This document shows positions 8,774 to 20,069 of a DNA stretch of 64,000 nt, in pieces (positions within the stretch are counted from its first letter, which is position 1; the number at the start of each line of letters is the position of its first letter). The stretch covers positions 4,278,001 through 4,342,000 of the forward strand of contig NZ_JAGF01000001.1 of assembly GCF_000526515.1 (NCBI RefSeq), written 5' to 3'. The translations under genes and the position numbers were made by a program. This DNA is from Cellulomonas sp. KRMCY2. Lineage in GTDB: Bacteria; Actinomycetota; Actinomycetes; Actinomycetales; Cellulomonadaceae. A model generated the notes under the pieces. It did no database searches. It saw only the letters and a list, made by a program, of their open reading frames with translations, and was not told the origin of the DNA.

Positions 8774-9517
8774 TCATGGACCATCGAACGACGCGGACGC
8801 GTCGGCGCGGACCGGGGCGAGGGTGCCGGTACCGCCGAGCGGTAGCCGCCACGTGCGCCGATGCAGGTCGCACGGACCCAGCAGACGCAGGGCTGCGAGG
8901 TGCTCGGGCGCGCCGTAGCCCTTGTTCTCGTGCCACCCGTACGCGGGGTGTCCCTCGGCCAGCCCGACCATCAGCGCATCCCGCTCGCACTTGGCCAGGA
9001 CGCTCGCCGCAGCGACCGAGGCGCACGTCTGGTCAGCCTTCACCCGGGTGCGCACGGCCGGTTCGCGGTGGCCCGGCTGGTCGAGAGCCGACGCGGGTGC
9101 GGGCTCGTCGAACAGCCCACCCTGAGCCGGTGCGCTGAGCCAGTCGTGCGACCCGTCGAGCAGGACGAGGTCGACCGGGACGGCCAGCTGGGCAAGGGCC
9201 CGGCGTCCGGCGAGCCGCAGTGCGGCGATGATGCCCAGCTCGTCGATCTCGGCCGGGCTGGCGTGCCCGACGGCGCGCGCCGTCCCCCACCGACCCAGCG
9301 CCGGCAGCAGGCGTTCCCGGGCGGCCGCAGACAGCAGCTTCGAGTCGGCGACACCTCGCGGGCAGGTCCTGGTGAACAGATCGACGGCCACCGCACCGAC
9401 GCTGACCGGCCCGGCGAGCGCGCCGCGGCCCACCTCGTCCATGCCGACGACGACCTGCGCTCCGGACCGCAGGAGCGCACGCTCGTGGCGCAGGTCCGGG
9501 CGGATCGACGGACTCAC
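8774..9517 (-). CDS. rnhB: Ribonuclease HII
   Basis: RNase HII removes ribonucleotides embedded in DNA and Okazaki primers. The 247-residue protein has the N-terminal [14 protein letters not shown] motif (Asp-Glu metal ligands), an aspartate in VLLDGSHDW and the C-terminal [15 protein letters not shown] segment. A roughly 25-residue insert (about [20 protein letters not shown]) lies between the last two. GTG 9517 overlaps the lepB stop (GTGA). The frame upstream of it is a shadow of lepB. Confidence 0.93.
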   Translation of the reverse strand: MSPSIRPDLRHERALLRSGAQVVVGMDEVGRGALAGPVSVGAVAVDLFTRTCPRGVADSKLLSAAARERLLPALGRWGTARAVGHASPAEIDELGIIAALRLAGRRALAQLAVPVDLVLLDGSHDWLSAPAQGGLFDEPAPASALDQPGHREPAVRTRVKADQTCASVAAASVLAKCERDALMVGLAEGHPAYGWHENKGYGAPEHLAALRLLGPCDLHRRTWRLPLGGTGTLAPVRADASASFDGP

Positions 9518-10428
9518 GGTGCGGCCCCGCTCGGGACCTCCGAGAACGTCGGACCGGGATTGCGCAGGACCTGCCAGCGATCGATCGGCCACACCGTCAC
9601 GAAGGCGACGCCGACCACGTTCTCGAGCGGGATGCTCCCACCGCCCGGCCCGCCCTGCTTGTACCGCGAGTCCTGGGAGTTCTGCCGGTTGTCCCCCATC
9701 ACCCACAGCCCACCTGCCGGCACGACCACAGAGAACTCGAGCTCGCTCGGGATCGCCCCTGGTGCGATGTAGGGCTCGTCGAGCGGCTGACCGTTGACCG
9801 TGAGCCTGCCCTGCTCGTCGCAGCACTCGACGATGTCCCCCGCCAGGCCGATGACCCGCTTGATCAGGTGCTCGCCGGAGTCCTGAGGCAGGAGACCGAC
9901 GTAGGTCAGCGCAGACGTCACCGCGGCACGCCAGGCGGGCTGGGACTCCTGCGGCTCGCTCGGCAGCCAGCCGCCGGGATCCTTGAAGACGACGATGTCG
10001 CCACGGTGCACGTCGAGTGGCCCGGGAGCGAGCTTGGTCACGAGCACCCGGTCACCGACCATGAGGGTGGTCTGCATCGACGCACTGGGGATGAAGAACG
10101 CCTGCACCAGGAAGGTCTTGATCAGCAGGGAGAGCACCAGGGCGCTGGCGACGATGATCACGGTCTCTCTGACCCAGGCCGCGAACCGGCTGCGCCGGAC
10201 GCGGTGCCCGGGGACCGGGACCGGCTCGCTGACCGGCTCGTCGGGTCGCACGTCATCGGTTCCGGTGGTCTGCGCGAACGACCCGGCGGCGCCGGGGCCG
10301 GACGGGGCCGACGACGCGCCGTCCTCGCCAGGCCCGACGGCTGCGGCGTCGTCGCTTCGACGAGGCGGGAGGGATTCGGTCGGGCGGGAGGTCACACCCT
10401 CCACTGTGCCATGTCCGGCGGCCGTCAT
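9514..10428 (-). CDS. lepB: Signal peptidase I
   Basis: Membrane-bound serine peptidase that removes Sec and Tat signal peptides on the outer face of the membrane. It is 304 residues. The first 80 or so form a hydrophilic Pro/Glu/Ser-rich cytoplasmic region, followed by one membrane segment (about 88-110). The catalytic Ser117 lies in PSASM and the general-base Lys in [12 protein letters not shown]; box [11 protein letters not shown] is present. Starts further in are possible, as the N-terminus is poorly conserved. Followed by rnhB with a 4-base overlap. Confidence 0.93.
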   Translation of the reverse strand: MTAAGHGTVEGVTSRPTESLPPRRSDDAAAVGPGEDGASSAPSGPGAAGSFAQTTGTDDVRPDEPVSEPVPVPGHRVRRSRFAAWVRETVIIVASALVLSLLIKTFLVQAFFIPSASMQTTLMVGDRVLVTKLAPGPLDVHRGDIVVFKDPGGWLPSEPQESQPAWRAAVTSALTYVGLLPQDSGEHLIKRVIGLAGDIVECCDEQGRLTVNGQPLDEPYIAPGAIPSELEFSVVVPAGGLWVMGDNRQNSQDSRYKQGGPGGGSIPLENVVGVAFVTVWPIDRWQVLRNPGPTFSEVPSGAAP

Positions 10429-10480
10429 CGGGTCGCGTCCGGAGCGGCACGCCCTGGGGCACCACCCGTCGGTGCGGACG

Positions 10481-10516
10481 ACGACGGGCGGCCACCCGGA
10501 GGTGACCGCCCGTCGT
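10481..10516 (-). terminator. Terminator downstream of rplS
   Basis: A 16-bp stem with one mismatch (ACGACGGGCGGCCACC at 10481-10496, partner at 10501-10516) and a 4-base loop lies 19 bases beyond the rplS stop and upstream of lepB. It separates rplS from the lepB unit. Confidence 0.8.
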
Positions 10517-10535
10517 GAGCTCGTGGAGCCGACGC

Positions 10536-10895
10536 CTACTTGTGCGACGGCGTCTCGCGCTTCTCCTTGATCTTGGCCTTCTTGCCGCGGAGCTTGCGCA
10601 GGTAGTACAGCTTCGCGCGACGCACATCACCACGGGTGATGACCTCGACGGACTCGAGCGACGGCGAGTGCACCGGGAAGGTGCGCTCGACACCGACGCC
10701 GAAGCTCACCTTGCGGATGGTGAAGGTCTCGCGGATGCCACCACCGTGACGGCTGATGACGATGCCCTGGAACGCCTGGATGCGAGAGCGGGTGCCCTCG
10801 ACAACCTTGACGTTGACCTTGAGGGTGTCGCCCGGGCGGAAGTCCGGGATGTCGGACCGCAGCGATGCTGCGTCGACGGAGTCGAGAGTGTTCAT
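10536..10895 (-). CDS. rplS: 50S ribosomal protein L19
   Basis: L19 sits at the 30S-50S interface. The 119-residue protein is full length and well conserved: [26 protein letters not shown] and the basic C-terminal [23 protein letters not shown] 10895 is preferred to a frame extension of eight residues because GAGGAAG lies about 8 bases upstream and homology begins at MNTLDSVD. The trmD-rplS order is conserved, but 165 bases separate them here, so rplS may have its own promoter in 10896-11060. Confidence 0.96.
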   Translation of the reverse strand: MNTLDSVDAASLRSDIPDFRPGDTLKVNVKVVEGTRSRIQAFQGIVISRHGGGIRETFTIRKVSFGVGVERTFPVHSPSLESVEVITRGDVRRAKLYYLRKLRGKKAKIKEKRETPSHK

Positions 10896-11025
10896 CGTGG
10901 TCGCTTCCTCGTCTGCCACAGGTCAGGCGTGTCATGGCGGGCAGCCAGGCTGCCTCGTCGGATCTGGAGCGGGTGCGTCTGTCCTGCCGGGGCTGTGACC
11001 ACCGACAAGGCTGTGACCGCCTCCC

Positions 11026-11074
11026 CTGTGGCAGAGGCGCAGCCGACGCACACCAACAGGTCAGTCTGCCACAG
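11026..11074. other. Inverted repeat between trmD and rplS
   Basis: CTGTGGCAGA at 11026-11035 and its complement at 11065-11074 are perfect 10-bp arms 29 bases apart, and the second arm covers the trmD stop region. It could be a trmD terminator or part of the rplS leader. Confidence 0.35.
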
Positions 11075-11864
11075 TCTCGCTGCCCGGCACGACTCCGGCG
11101 TCCGTGACCGACCAGCCCAGCACGGCAAGGAGGTTCCGGTCGTGCTCGTCGAGGTCACCCGGCACGAGCCGGCGCATCAGGTCGGGCCGGAGCGCGGCGG
11201 TCCGCTCGAACGCCTGGTCGCGGCGCCACCGTGCGATCCGGCCGTGGTGCCCGGAGAGCAGCACGGGCGGAACGGTGTGCTCGCGCCACTGCGGTGGTCG
11301 CGTGTAGACCGGGTACTCGAGCAGGCCGGCGGCGCCGTGCGACTCCTCGACGAGCGACTCCGGGTTCCCGACGACCCCCGGCAGGAGCCGCGCGACCGCC
11401 TCGACGACGACGAGCGCTGCGACCTCTCCCCCGTTCAGGACGTAGTCCCCGAGGGACAGCTCCGTCACGGCGACGCCCTGCGCCCGGTAGTGCTCCGCGA
11501 CGCGCGCATCGATGCCCTCGTACCGGCCGCAGGCCACGACCAGGTGCGGCACGGCGGCGAGCCGCTCGGCGGTGCGCTGCGTGAACGGGCTGCCGGACGG
11601 TGTCGGGATGATCAGCTCGGTTCCCGGTGCGGTCGGGCTGCCGAGGATCGCGTCGAGGGCCTGCCCCCACACGTCGGGCCGCATGACCATGCCGGCGCCT
11701 CCGCCGAGCGGTGAGTCGTCCACCGTCCGGTGACGGTCGGTCGCCCAGTCGCGCAGGTCGTGCACCCGCAGGTCGAGCAGGCCCGTCGTGCGGGCCTTGC
11801 CGACGAGCGACAGGTCGAGCGGGCTGAAGTACTCCGGGAAGATCGTGACGACGTCGATCCGCAC
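11061..11864 (-). CDS. trmD: tRNA (guanine37-N1)-methyltransferase
   Basis: TrmD methylates G37 next to the anticodon using S-adenosylmethionine and so prevents frameshifting. The 267-residue protein starts [13 protein letters not shown]. The SPOUT trefoil-knot SAM site shows as [13 protein letters not shown] and [14 protein letters not shown], and [11 protein letters not shown] follows. GTG 11864 is chosen because homology starts there and it begins two bases before the end of rimM's stop region; an in-frame ATG at 11894 would overlap rimM. It is coupled to rimM. Confidence 0.95.
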   Translation of the reverse strand: MRIDVVTIFPEYFSPLDLSLVGKARTTGLLDLRVHDLRDWATDRHRTVDDSPLGGGAGMVMRPDVWGQALDAILGSPTAPGTELIIPTPSGSPFTQRTAERLAAVPHLVVACGRYEGIDARVAEHYRAQGVAVTELSLGDYVLNGGEVAALVVVEAVARLLPGVVGNPESLVEESHGAAGLLEYPVYTRPPQWREHTVPPVLLSGHHGRIARWRRDQAFERTAALRPDLMRRLVPGDLDEHDRNLLAVLGWSVTDAGVVPGSETVAD

Positions 11865-11865
11865 G

Positions 11866-12408
11866 TCAGGCCCCGGGATCCGACTCGTCGACATCGGCCA
11901 CCGGACCGTCGGCCGCGAGCAGACCCAGCGGCCCGTCGACGACCACCCGCCCACCTGCCACGTCGACCACCGGGACGATCGCCCGGACGAACGGGATGAG
12001 CGTGCGCTCGCCGCCCGTCTCCCGGACGACGAGCGCGTCCTGGGCCGGCAGGTGCTCGAGTGCGATCACCTCGCCGACGACTGTCCCGTCCGGGCGCTCG
12101 ACCCGCAGCCCGGCGAGCTCGTACGGGTACCACGCGTCCTCCTCGTCGGAGTCGCCTGCCTCGATGACGAGCTCGACGCCGCGCAGCGCCTCGGCCGCGG
12201 TGCGGTCGGTCGCCTCGGCGAAGGTCACGTACCAACGATCGGCCAGGCTGCGGACCTGGGTGACGGTCAGCGGACCGGCCGATGCCGGGACGGTCCGGAG
12301 CACCTCGCCGACGACGAACCGGTCCGCCGGAGCGTCGGTCCGCACGTCGAGGCCGACCTCACCGCGCAGGCCGTGCGCGCGGCCGACGGTGGCAACGGTC
12401 AGCTGCAT
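11866..12408 (-). CDS. rimM: 16S rRNA processing protein RimM
   Basis: RimM helps mature the 30S head around S19. The 180-residue protein has the N-terminal RimM barrel ([23 protein letters not shown]) and a C-terminal PRC-barrel ([22 protein letters not shown]). ATG 12408 has GAGAGGACG upstream. It is the first gene of rimM-trmD and is separated from khpA by a strong hairpin. Confidence 0.94.
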   Translation of the reverse strand: MQLTVATVGRAHGLRGEVGLDVRTDAPADRFVVGEVLRTVPASAGPLTVTQVRSLADRWYVTFAEATDRTAAEALRGVELVIEAGDSDEEDAWYPYELAGLRVERPDGTVVGEVIALEHLPAQDALVVRETGGERTLIPFVRAIVPVVDVAGGRVVVDGPLGLLAADGPVADVDESDPGA

Positions 12409-12460
12409 GGGGCGTCCTCTCGAGACGGGCGGGAACGGGCACGGTGCGTGCCACGACGCA

Positions 12461-12501
12461 GCGCAGGCCCGGTCCCCAGGGTACGGGGGCCGGGCCTGCG
12501 C
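12461..12501 (-). terminator. Terminator downstream of rpsP-khpA
   Basis: A 17-bp stem with one G-U pair (left arm 12461-12477, right arm 12485-12501) and a 7-base loop lies 17 bases after the khpA stop. It divides rpsP-khpA from rimM-trmD, which in many bacteria form one operon. It may give rpsP higher expression than the downstream genes. Confidence 0.8.
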
Positions 12502-12517
12502 CGGTGGTACGTGCCGG

Positions 12518-12757
12518 TCAGCGGCGGTCGACGTCCACGACGTCGACCCGCACCGAGCCGTCGGTCGACAGGGCACCGACGACCGTGCGCAAGGCCCGGG
12601 CCGTACGCCCGCTGCGACCGATCACCCGACCGAGGTCCTCAGGATGGACCCTGACCTCGAGGAGCTCCCCGCGGCGCAGCGACCGGGCGCTCACCCGGAC
12701 GTCGTCCGGGTGGTCGACGATCCCGCGGACGAGGTGCTCCAGTGCGTCGTCGAGCAT
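12518..12757 (-). CDS. khpA: KhpA-type KH-domain RNA-binding protein
   Basis: A single KH domain of 79 residues with the GxxG loop in VIGRSGRTARAL. Homologues (KhpA/YlqC) dimerise, often with KhpB, and bind many RNAs. The ATG overlaps the rpsP stop (ATGA), so the two are probably translated together. Placement between rpsP and rimM is typical. Confidence 0.92.
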   Translation of the reverse strand: MLDDALEHLVRGIVDHPDDVRVSARSLRRGELLEVRVHPEDLGRVIGRSGRTARALRTVVGALSTDGSVRVDVVDVDRR

Positions 12758-13269
12758 CAGACCTGCTCCTGTGCGCCCTCGACGGTCGCCTCGTCAGCTG
12801 CGACAGCCTCGACCTCGGTGGGCTCCTCGACGGCCGGCGCTGCGGCGGCCTTCTCGGCGGCGGCCTTGGCCTCGGCGGCCTTGGCCCTGGCCTCCGAAGC
12901 CTTCGCCTTGGCCTTCTCGGCGGCGTCAGCAGCTGCGGCGACTGCCACGGCTGCCTCGGCGCGCTCGTCGAGCTTGGGAGCCTTGACGCGCAGCGTGCCC
13001 TCGGCACCCGGCAGGCCCTTGAACTTCTGCCAGTCACCGGTGACCTTGAGCAGTGCGAGGACCTGCTCGGTCGGCTGTGCGCCGACGCCGAGCCAGTACT
13101 GCGCCCGCTCCGAGATGATCTCGATGAGCGAGGGCTCCTCGGTGGGGTGGTACTTGCCGATCTCTTCGATGACGCGGCCGTCGCGCTTGGTGCGCGAGTC
13201 GGCGACGACGATGCGGTAGTACGGCGCGCGGATCTTGCCGAAGCGCTTCAGACGGATCTTGGTGGCCAC
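12757..13269 (-). CDS. rpsP: 30S ribosomal protein S16 with Ala/Lys/Glu-rich tail
   Basis: S16 is an assembly protein of the 30S body. The core (residues 1 to about 85) is complete: [26 protein letters not shown] and [12 protein letters not shown] 13269 is used because homology starts there and AGGAGAG lies about 10 bases upstream. About 80 extra residues rich in Ala, Lys and Glu follow, predicted helical, then an acidic end. E. coli S16 is 82 residues, this one 170. Such tails are known in actinobacterial S16. The 252 bases upstream to ffh contain no supported gene. Confidence 0.95.
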   Translation of the reverse strand: MATKIRLKRFGKIRAPYYRIVVADSRTKRDGRVIEEIGKYHPTEEPSLIEIISERAQYWLGVGAQPTEQVLALLKVTGDWQKFKGLPGAEGTLRVKAPKLDERAEAAVAVAAAADAAEKAKAKASEARAKAAEAKAAAEKAAAAPAVEEPTEVEAVAADEATVEGAQEQV

Positions 13270-13521
13270 TGTGGTGGTCTCTCCTGGTTCTGCTGGGATG
13301 GTCAGCGCATGCCGGCCCGTGGGGTGGGTAGCTGCGACGACCTCAAGGACGCGGTGACGTGCGGGTAGAGGGTCCGAACGCACCGGGTACAGCGGGTCAT
13401 TCTGCCAGATCCGGCGGGTACCTGGTGCACCGGCCCGCCGCTCACTCCGCCAGGACCCGTCCGCGCCGCTCCGGCGGGGCCGCTGCGGCGTCGGTGGGCC
13501 GAGCCCGGAGCGGGGCCGGGG

Positions 13522-15135
13522 TCAGCGGCCGAGGAACCTCTCGAGGCCCGGCGGCAGCTCGAGCTGTGCCGGGTCTGGCTCCGGCTTCGCCGGGGTGCCG
13601 AGACCGAAGGCCGAGCCCGCCGGCGCCTTGGGCAGCTCACCGGCGGCTCGCTGCACCGCCTCACGTTCCTGCAGGGCCCGCTTGGCCGGGTTGCCCGACT
13701 TCGCCTTGCCGCGCGCCTGGGCCTGCGGCGCCATCCGGCCACGGGCCTTCTTGCCGCCCATGCCGGGAAGGTTGCCCATCCCGGGCATCCCCATGCCGCC
13801 ACCACGCGCCATCTGCTTCATCATCTTCTGGGCGCCGGCGAACCGCTCGAGGAGCTGGTTGACGTCCGTCGTCGTCGAGCCGGAACCGCGTGCGATGCGA
13901 GCTCGGCGCGAGCCATTGATGATCTTGGGTGTGCGACGCTCGGCGGGAGTCATGGACCGGACGATCGCCTCGATCCGGTCCACCTCGCGCTCGTCGAAGT
14001 TCTCGATCGCCTCACGCATCTGCCCCATGCCCGGCAGCATGCCGAGCATCTTCTTCATCGAGCCCATCTGCTTCAGGCCCTGCATCTGCGCCAGGAAGTC
14101 CTCGAGCGTGAAGTCCTCGCCGGCGGCGAGCTTGCCGGCCATCGCCTCGGACTGCTCGACGTCGAAGGCCTTCTCGGCCTGCTCGATCAGCGACATCACG
14201 TCGCCCATGTCGAGGATGCGCGAGGCCATCCGGTCCGGGTGGAAGACCTCGAAGTCGGTGAGCTTCTCGCCGGTCGACGCGAAGATGATCGGCCGGCCGG
14301 TGACGCTCGCGACCGACAGGGCCGCGCCGCCGCGCGCGTCGCCGTCGAGCTTGGACAGCACGACGCCGGTGAACCCGACGCCCTCGGCGAAGGCCTGCGC
14401 GGTGGTCACCGCGTCCTGGCCGATCATCGCGTCGATCACGAAGAGGATCTCGTCCGGCCGCAAGGCGTCCCGGATGTCGGCTGCCTGCTGCATCATCTCG
14501 GCGTCGATGCCGAGCCGGCCGGCGGTGTCGACGATGAGCACGTCGTGCTGGCGGCCGACCGCCGTCGCGAGGCCCTGCCGTGCCACATCGACCGGGTCAC
14601 CGGGTGGGACGACGGTGCCGGTACCGCCGGTGTCCTCCTGGGCGCCCGGGTGCGGCGCGAACACCGGCACCCCGGCGCGCTCGCCCACCACCTGGAGCTG
14701 GGTCACGGCGTTCGGCCGCTGCAGGTCCGCCGCGACGAGCAAGGGGGTGTGCCCGAGGCCCTTGAGGTGTACGGCGAGCTTGCCTGCGAGCGTCGTCTTG
14801 CCGGAGCCCTGCAGGCCGGCGAGCATGATCACGGTCGGCGGGTTCTTGGCGAACGTCAGCGGACGCTGCTCGCCACCGAGCACGGCGACGAGCTCGTCGT
14901 TGACGATCTTGACGACCTGCTGCGCCGGGTTGAGCGCTCCGGAGACCTCGGCCGACAGCGCGCGCTCGCGCACCTTGCCGGTGAACTCGCGGACCACCGG
15001 GACGGCCACGTCGGCGTCGAGCAGGGCGCGCCGGATCTCGCGGACGGTGGCGTCGATGTCCGCCTCGGAGAGCCGGCCCTTGCTGCGCAGGTTCTTGAAC
15101 GTCGAGGTCAGGCGGTCGGACAGCGTGGCGAACAC
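13522..15135 (-). CDS. ffh: Signal recognition particle protein Ffh
   Basis: Ffh (SRP54) binds signal sequences and SRP RNA and delivers ribosomes to FtsY. The 537-residue protein has the N domain, the G domain (GLQGSGKTTLAGKL, DTAGRLGID, SKLDGDARGG) and the Met-rich M domain (GMLPGMGQM and later MKQMARGGGMGMPGMG). An extra C-terminal region of about 80 residues ends RFLGR. GTG 15135 fits the family start (FATLSDRL) with GAGG upstream; an ATG at 15159 adds eight unconserved residues. Confidence 0.95.
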   Translation of the reverse strand: MFATLSDRLTSTFKNLRSKGRLSEADIDATVREIRRALLDADVAVPVVREFTGKVRERALSAEVSGALNPAQQVVKIVNDELVAVLGGEQRPLTFAKNPPTVIMLAGLQGSGKTTLAGKLAVHLKGLGHTPLLVAADLQRPNAVTQLQVVGERAGVPVFAPHPGAQEDTGGTGTVVPPGDPVDVARQGLATAVGRQHDVLIVDTAGRLGIDAEMMQQAADIRDALRPDEILFVIDAMIGQDAVTTAQAFAEGVGFTGVVLSKLDGDARGGAALSVASVTGRPIIFASTGEKLTDFEVFHPDRMASRILDMGDVMSLIEQAEKAFDVEQSEAMAGKLAAGEDFTLEDFLAQMQGLKQMGSMKKMLGMLPGMGQMREAIENFDEREVDRIEAIVRSMTPAERRTPKIINGSRRARIARGSGSTTTDVNQLLERFAGAQKMMKQMARGGGMGMPGMGNLPGMGGKKARGRMAPQAQARGKAKSGNPAKRALQEREAVQRAAGELPKAPAGSAFGLGTPAKPEPDPAQLELPPGLERFLGR

Positions 15136-15237
15136 GTAAGGAACCTCACCAGGTGGCACATGTGCGGGACGGGGGTGCGGAGGTCCCAGGGTACCTGCCC
15201 GGTGCTGCGCCGCCCGGTCGGCTCGTCCGGCTCGGGG

Positions 15238-17022
15238 TCACGGCCCGGCGAGGTGCTCGGCCGCACGCCGGGTCAGGTCGTCCACCAGCCTGGCCCGCCA
15301 CGGCGTCCACGCCGTCGGGCCGGCGGCGGACGCGTCGGCCTCGGTCAGCGCTCGGAGCACCTCCAGGAGGTCCGCCCGCTGGTCGACGGCGGCACACAGC
15401 TCCGCGACGGTCGCCGGATCGTCCGGGTCACGCGCCGTGGCGAGCGTCGCGAGGGTCAGGTGGTGTCGCACCAGAAGAGCGACGTCGTCGGACTCCGCCC
15501 GGGCGAAGCCCATCCTCGCCATGATCGTCGGGACCAGCGCGGCACCCTCGATGCTGTGGTCGGTCGCCCCGGGGCGCTTGCCGATGTCGTGCAGGAGGGC
15601 GGCGAGCAGCAGCTCGTCACCCCGCCGCACCGCATGGCGCGCGCGGCCGGCGCGGGCGACGGTCTCGACGAGGTGCCGGTCGACGGTGTGCCGGTGGATC
15701 GGCGAACGCTGCGGCCGGTTGCGCACCTGCTCCCACTCCGGGATCCAGCGCGTCACGACACCGGCGAGGTCGAGGGTCTCCCACACCGGTGTCTGCGCCG
15801 GACCGGCCGCCAGCAGGGCCAGCAGGTGCGCGCGGGCCACCGCGGGCCACGGCTCCGGGAGGGCTGGGGTGCGCGCCAGGCTGGCCACCGTCACCGGGGA
15901 CAGCGGCAGCCCGGTGCGGGCCGCCGTCGCGGCCGCCCGCAGGCTCAGGATGGGATCGTCCTGCGGCTGGACGCCAGCGGCGAGGACGAGCTCGCCGTCG
16001 TGCTCCACCAGCCCGTCACCGACCGAGCGGAGCCTCGGCGCGAGCCGCTGACCCCGCACGATGACGGGCCGACGCAGGGACGGCCGGGCCAACGCCTGCC
16101 GCGCGTGCCGCACCGTGGTGTCCAGGGCATGGGAGATCGTCCGCCCGGCCTCGGCGATGCCGGCCAGCAGGTCGTCGGCGTCCCCGGCCCCGAGCAGCGC
16201 GGCGACCTCGTCCTGGTCGGCGCGCAGCAGGCGGTTCGTCGCACGACGGGTCGTCACGTGCAGCGCGTCCCGCACGTCGAGCAGATGGGCGTAGGCGTCG
16301 TCGACCGCCCCGTGCGGCCGGTCCGTCAACCAGGTCGCGGCCAACGCGAAGACGACGACCGCGTCCCGGAGCCCGCCGCGCGCCTCCTTGAGGTCCGGCT
16401 CGACGAGGTAGGCGAGCTCCCCGGCGCGCTCGGCGCGCGCCTTGGTGGTCGCGAGCAGCTCAGGCAACCTCCTGCGCGCGGCCGAGCGCCAGTCCTCGAG
16501 CAGGGCGGTCCGCGCGCGGTTGACCACCGTGCGGTCCCCGGCCACGACCCGCAGGTCGAGCAGCCCCACCGCGGCCGGCAGGTCCGCGCTGGCGACCTGA
16601 CGGCACTGCGCGAGCGAGCGCACCGAGTGGTCGAGATCGAGGCCGGCATCCCAGATCGGGTACCACAGACGCTCGGCGACCGCGGCGACCTGCGCGGACG
16701 ACCGGCTGCGCCCGTCGTGCACGAGCAGCAGGTCGAGGTCGCTCGACGGGCTCGCGTCACTGCGCCCGAGACTGCCCACCGCACCGAGCGCGATGCCGTC
16801 GGTCGAGGGCTGGTCGGCGACGACCTCGTCCCAGAGCTCGACCAGGCGCCCGGTGACCAGACCGGCCACCGCCGCTCGGCGCACCGATCCGTCGGCCCCC
16901 GGGCCGGTCATCCGTGCGGCGAGGTCCAGCCGGTCAGCCTTGAGGTCCCGCACCCCCGTGCGGGGGTGCGGGACCTCGGGAGAAAGGCCGCCGACCGCAT
17001 CCCCCAGCGGTCGGTCGGGCAT
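15238..17022 (-). CDS. glnD: PII nucleotidylyltransferase GlnD, C-terminally short
   Basis: GlnD modifies PII on Tyr51 (adenylylation in Corynebacterium, uridylylation in enterics) and reverses this. Seen: the nucleotidyltransferase motif [21 protein letters not shown], a helical PII-UTase domain, and an HD domain ([12 protein letters not shown], then [10 protein letters not shown]). The protein stops soon after the HD domain. The two glutamine-sensing ACT domains that usually bring the family to about 690-890 residues are absent, and only 102 bases remain before ffh. The start is unsure: ATG 17022 (594 residues) reads through a 16-bp hairpin at 16942-16977, and ATG 16911 lies just after it (557 residues). 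It follows amtB-glnK as in Corynebacterium. Confidence 0.85.
   Translation of the reverse strand: MPDRPLGDAVGGLSPEVPHPRTGVRDLKADRLDLAARMTGPGADGSVRRAAVAGLVTGRLVELWDEVVADQPSTDGIALGAVGSLGRSDASPSSDLDLLLVHDGRSRSSAQVAAVAERLWYPIWDAGLDLDHSVRSLAQCRQVASADLPAAVGLLDLRVVAGDRTVVNRARTALLEDWRSAARRRLPELLATTKARAERAGELAYLVEPDLKEARGGLRDAVVVFALAATWLTDRPHGAVDDAYAHLLDVRDALHVTTRRATNRLLRADQDEVAALLGAGDADDLLAGIAEAGRTISHALDTTVRHARQALARPSLRRPVIVRGQRLAPRLRSVGDGLVEHDGELVLAAGVQPQDDPILSLRAAATAARTGLPLSPVTVASLARTPALPEPWPAVARAHLLALLAAGPAQTPVWETLDLAGVVTRWIPEWEQVRNRPQRSPIHRHTVDRHLVETVARAGRARHAVRRGDELLLAALLHDIGKRPGATDHSIEGAALVPTIMARMGFARAESDDVALLVRHHLTLATLATARDPDDPATVAELCAAVDQRADLLEVLRALTEADASAAGPTAWTPWRARLVDDLTRRAAEHLAGP
16942..16977 (-). 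terminator. Strong hairpin at the glnK-glnD boundary
   Basis: GAGGTCCCGCACCCCC at 16942-16957 pairs perfectly with 16962-16977 across a 4-base loop. It is 62 bases past the glnK stop and lies inside or just before the 5' end of glnD, depending on the glnD start. It probably terminates or attenuates amtB-glnK transcription so that glnD is made in smaller amounts. Confidence 0.7.
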
Positions 17023-17038
17023 CAGCGGACCTGGGCCG

Positions 17039-18690
<1,652 letters not shown>

Positions 18691-18750
18691 AGAGATCGCC
18701 TCTCCCCACGCCAGCCGGGTGGCTGGTCGTGACAACCTTCGGGGAGTGCT

Positions 18751-18777
18751 GTTTCGGTATGGCTCCTGGCCGGTTAC
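18751..18777 (-). promoter_or_regulatory. Possible GlnR-like half-sites upstream of amtB
   Basis: Read on the minus strand, GTAAC (complement of 18773-18777) and GAAAC (complement of 18751-18755) are 22 bases apart start to start. That fits the 11-base periodicity of actinobacterial GlnR boxes (gTnAC-n6-GaAAC), though the middle half-sites do not match. They lie 60-90 bases upstream of amtB. Weak evidence. Confidence 0.25.
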
Positions 18778-18834
18778 GGCTGGGTGACAAGAAGCCGCGC
18801 CAGGTGAACGTCACGTTTCGTGAGCGCTCGGTCC

Positions 18835-20025
18835 TCAGCCCTGCAGGAGACCGTCGACGAAGACCTCGGGGTCGAACGGGGCCAGGTCGTCCGGCCCCTC
18901 GCCGAGCCCGACCAGCTTGACCGGGACGCCGAGCTCGCGCTGCACGGCGATGACGATGCCACCCTTGGCCGTGCCGTCCAGCTTGGTCAGCACGATGCCG
19001 GTCACCCCGGCGACCTCGGCGAAGACCCGCGCCTGGTTCATGCCGTTCTGGCCGGTCGTGGCGTCCAGGACGAGCAGCACCTCGGCGATCGGGGCCTGCC
19101 GCGACAGGATCCGGACGATCTTGCCGAGCTCGTCCATCAGCCCGGCCTTGTTCTGCAGGCGTCCGGCGGTGTCGACCAGCACCACGTCGACCTCGTCCTG
19201 GAGCCCGCGGCGCACGGTGTCGAAGGCGACGGCCGCCGGGTCGGCGCCCTCACGGTCCGAGCGGACCGTGGCCACCCCGACGCGCGAGCCCCAGGTCTGG
19301 AGCTGGTCGGCGGCCGCCGCGCGGAAGGTGTCGGCGGCACCCAGCAGGACCGATCGGTCCTCGGCGACGAGCACCCGGGCGAGCTTGCCGACCGTCGTCG
19401 TCTTGCCCGTGCCGTTGACGCCGACCACCAGCACGACGGCGGGGTGCCGGACGGCCACCTGGCCGTCGACCGGCGGGATCGTCACGGGTTCGGTGTGCAG
19501 CGCACGGTCGGCGCGCGGGTCGAGGAGCTCGAGGAGCTGTTCGCGCAGCAGCGCGCGCACCGCGACCGGCTCCCGCACGCCGAGCACCCGGACGCGCTCG
19601 CGCAGCCCGTCGACCAGCTCGCGGCTCGGCCCGGCGCCGACGTCGGCCAGCAGCAGGGTCTCCTCGATCTCGTCCCAGTCGTCCTCCGTGAGGTGGTCGC
19701 GGGACAGCACGGCGAGCAGCCGGGTGCCCAGCGGCGAGCCGGAGCGGGCCAGGCGCTCGCGCAGCCGGGTCAGACGTCCCGCGACCGGCTCGGGAACGTC
19801 GAGGACGGGGGTGGCGGGGATGGCGGGGACCTGCACCCCGACCGGCGCCGGCTCCACCAGGACATCGGCCCCGGCCGGGCTCGGAGCGGGTGCCGCCGGC
19901 GGCGTGCCCGGGATCTGCTCGCGGCGCGCGGCGCGTCGCCGCGGCACGACGACGACGCCGATGCCGATGCCGAGCACGGCAAGGACCGGCAGGGCGATGA
20001 TCAGGAAGTCGCTGAGCTGGTTCAC
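18835..20025 (-). CDS. ftsY: SRP receptor FtsY
   Basis: FtsY docks the SRP-ribosome complex at the membrane. It is 396 residues with an N-terminal membrane anchor (about 5-28) typical of actinobacteria, a Pro/Ala-rich linker, and the NG domain with VVGVNGTGKTTTVGKL, DTAGRLQNK and TKLDGTAKGG. The start is GTG 20025; no strong ribosome site is seen but the anchor begins there. Downstream of smc and a small membrane-protein gene, on the same strand. Confidence 0.95.
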   Translation of the reverse strand: MNQLSDFLIIALPVLAVLGIGIGVVVVPRRRAARREQIPGTPPAAPAPSPAGADVLVEPAPVGVQVPAIPATPVLDVPEPVAGRLTRLRERLARSGSPLGTRLLAVLSRDHLTEDDWDEIEETLLLADVGAGPSRELVDGLRERVRVLGVREPVAVRALLREQLLELLDPRADRALHTEPVTIPPVDGQVAVRHPAVVLVVGVNGTGKTTTVGKLARVLVAEDRSVLLGAADTFRAAAADQLQTWGSRVGVATVRSDREGADPAAVAFDTVRRGLQDEVDVVLVDTAGRLQNKAGLMDELGKIVRILSRQAPIAEVLLVLDATTGQNGMNQARVFAEVAGVTGIVLTKLDGTAKGGIVIAVQRELGVPVKLVGLGEGPDDLAPFDPEVFVDGLLQG

Positions 20026-20069
20026 CGGAGCAGTCTCTCAGGAGCCGGGCGCGCAGGCGTCCGGGGAGG

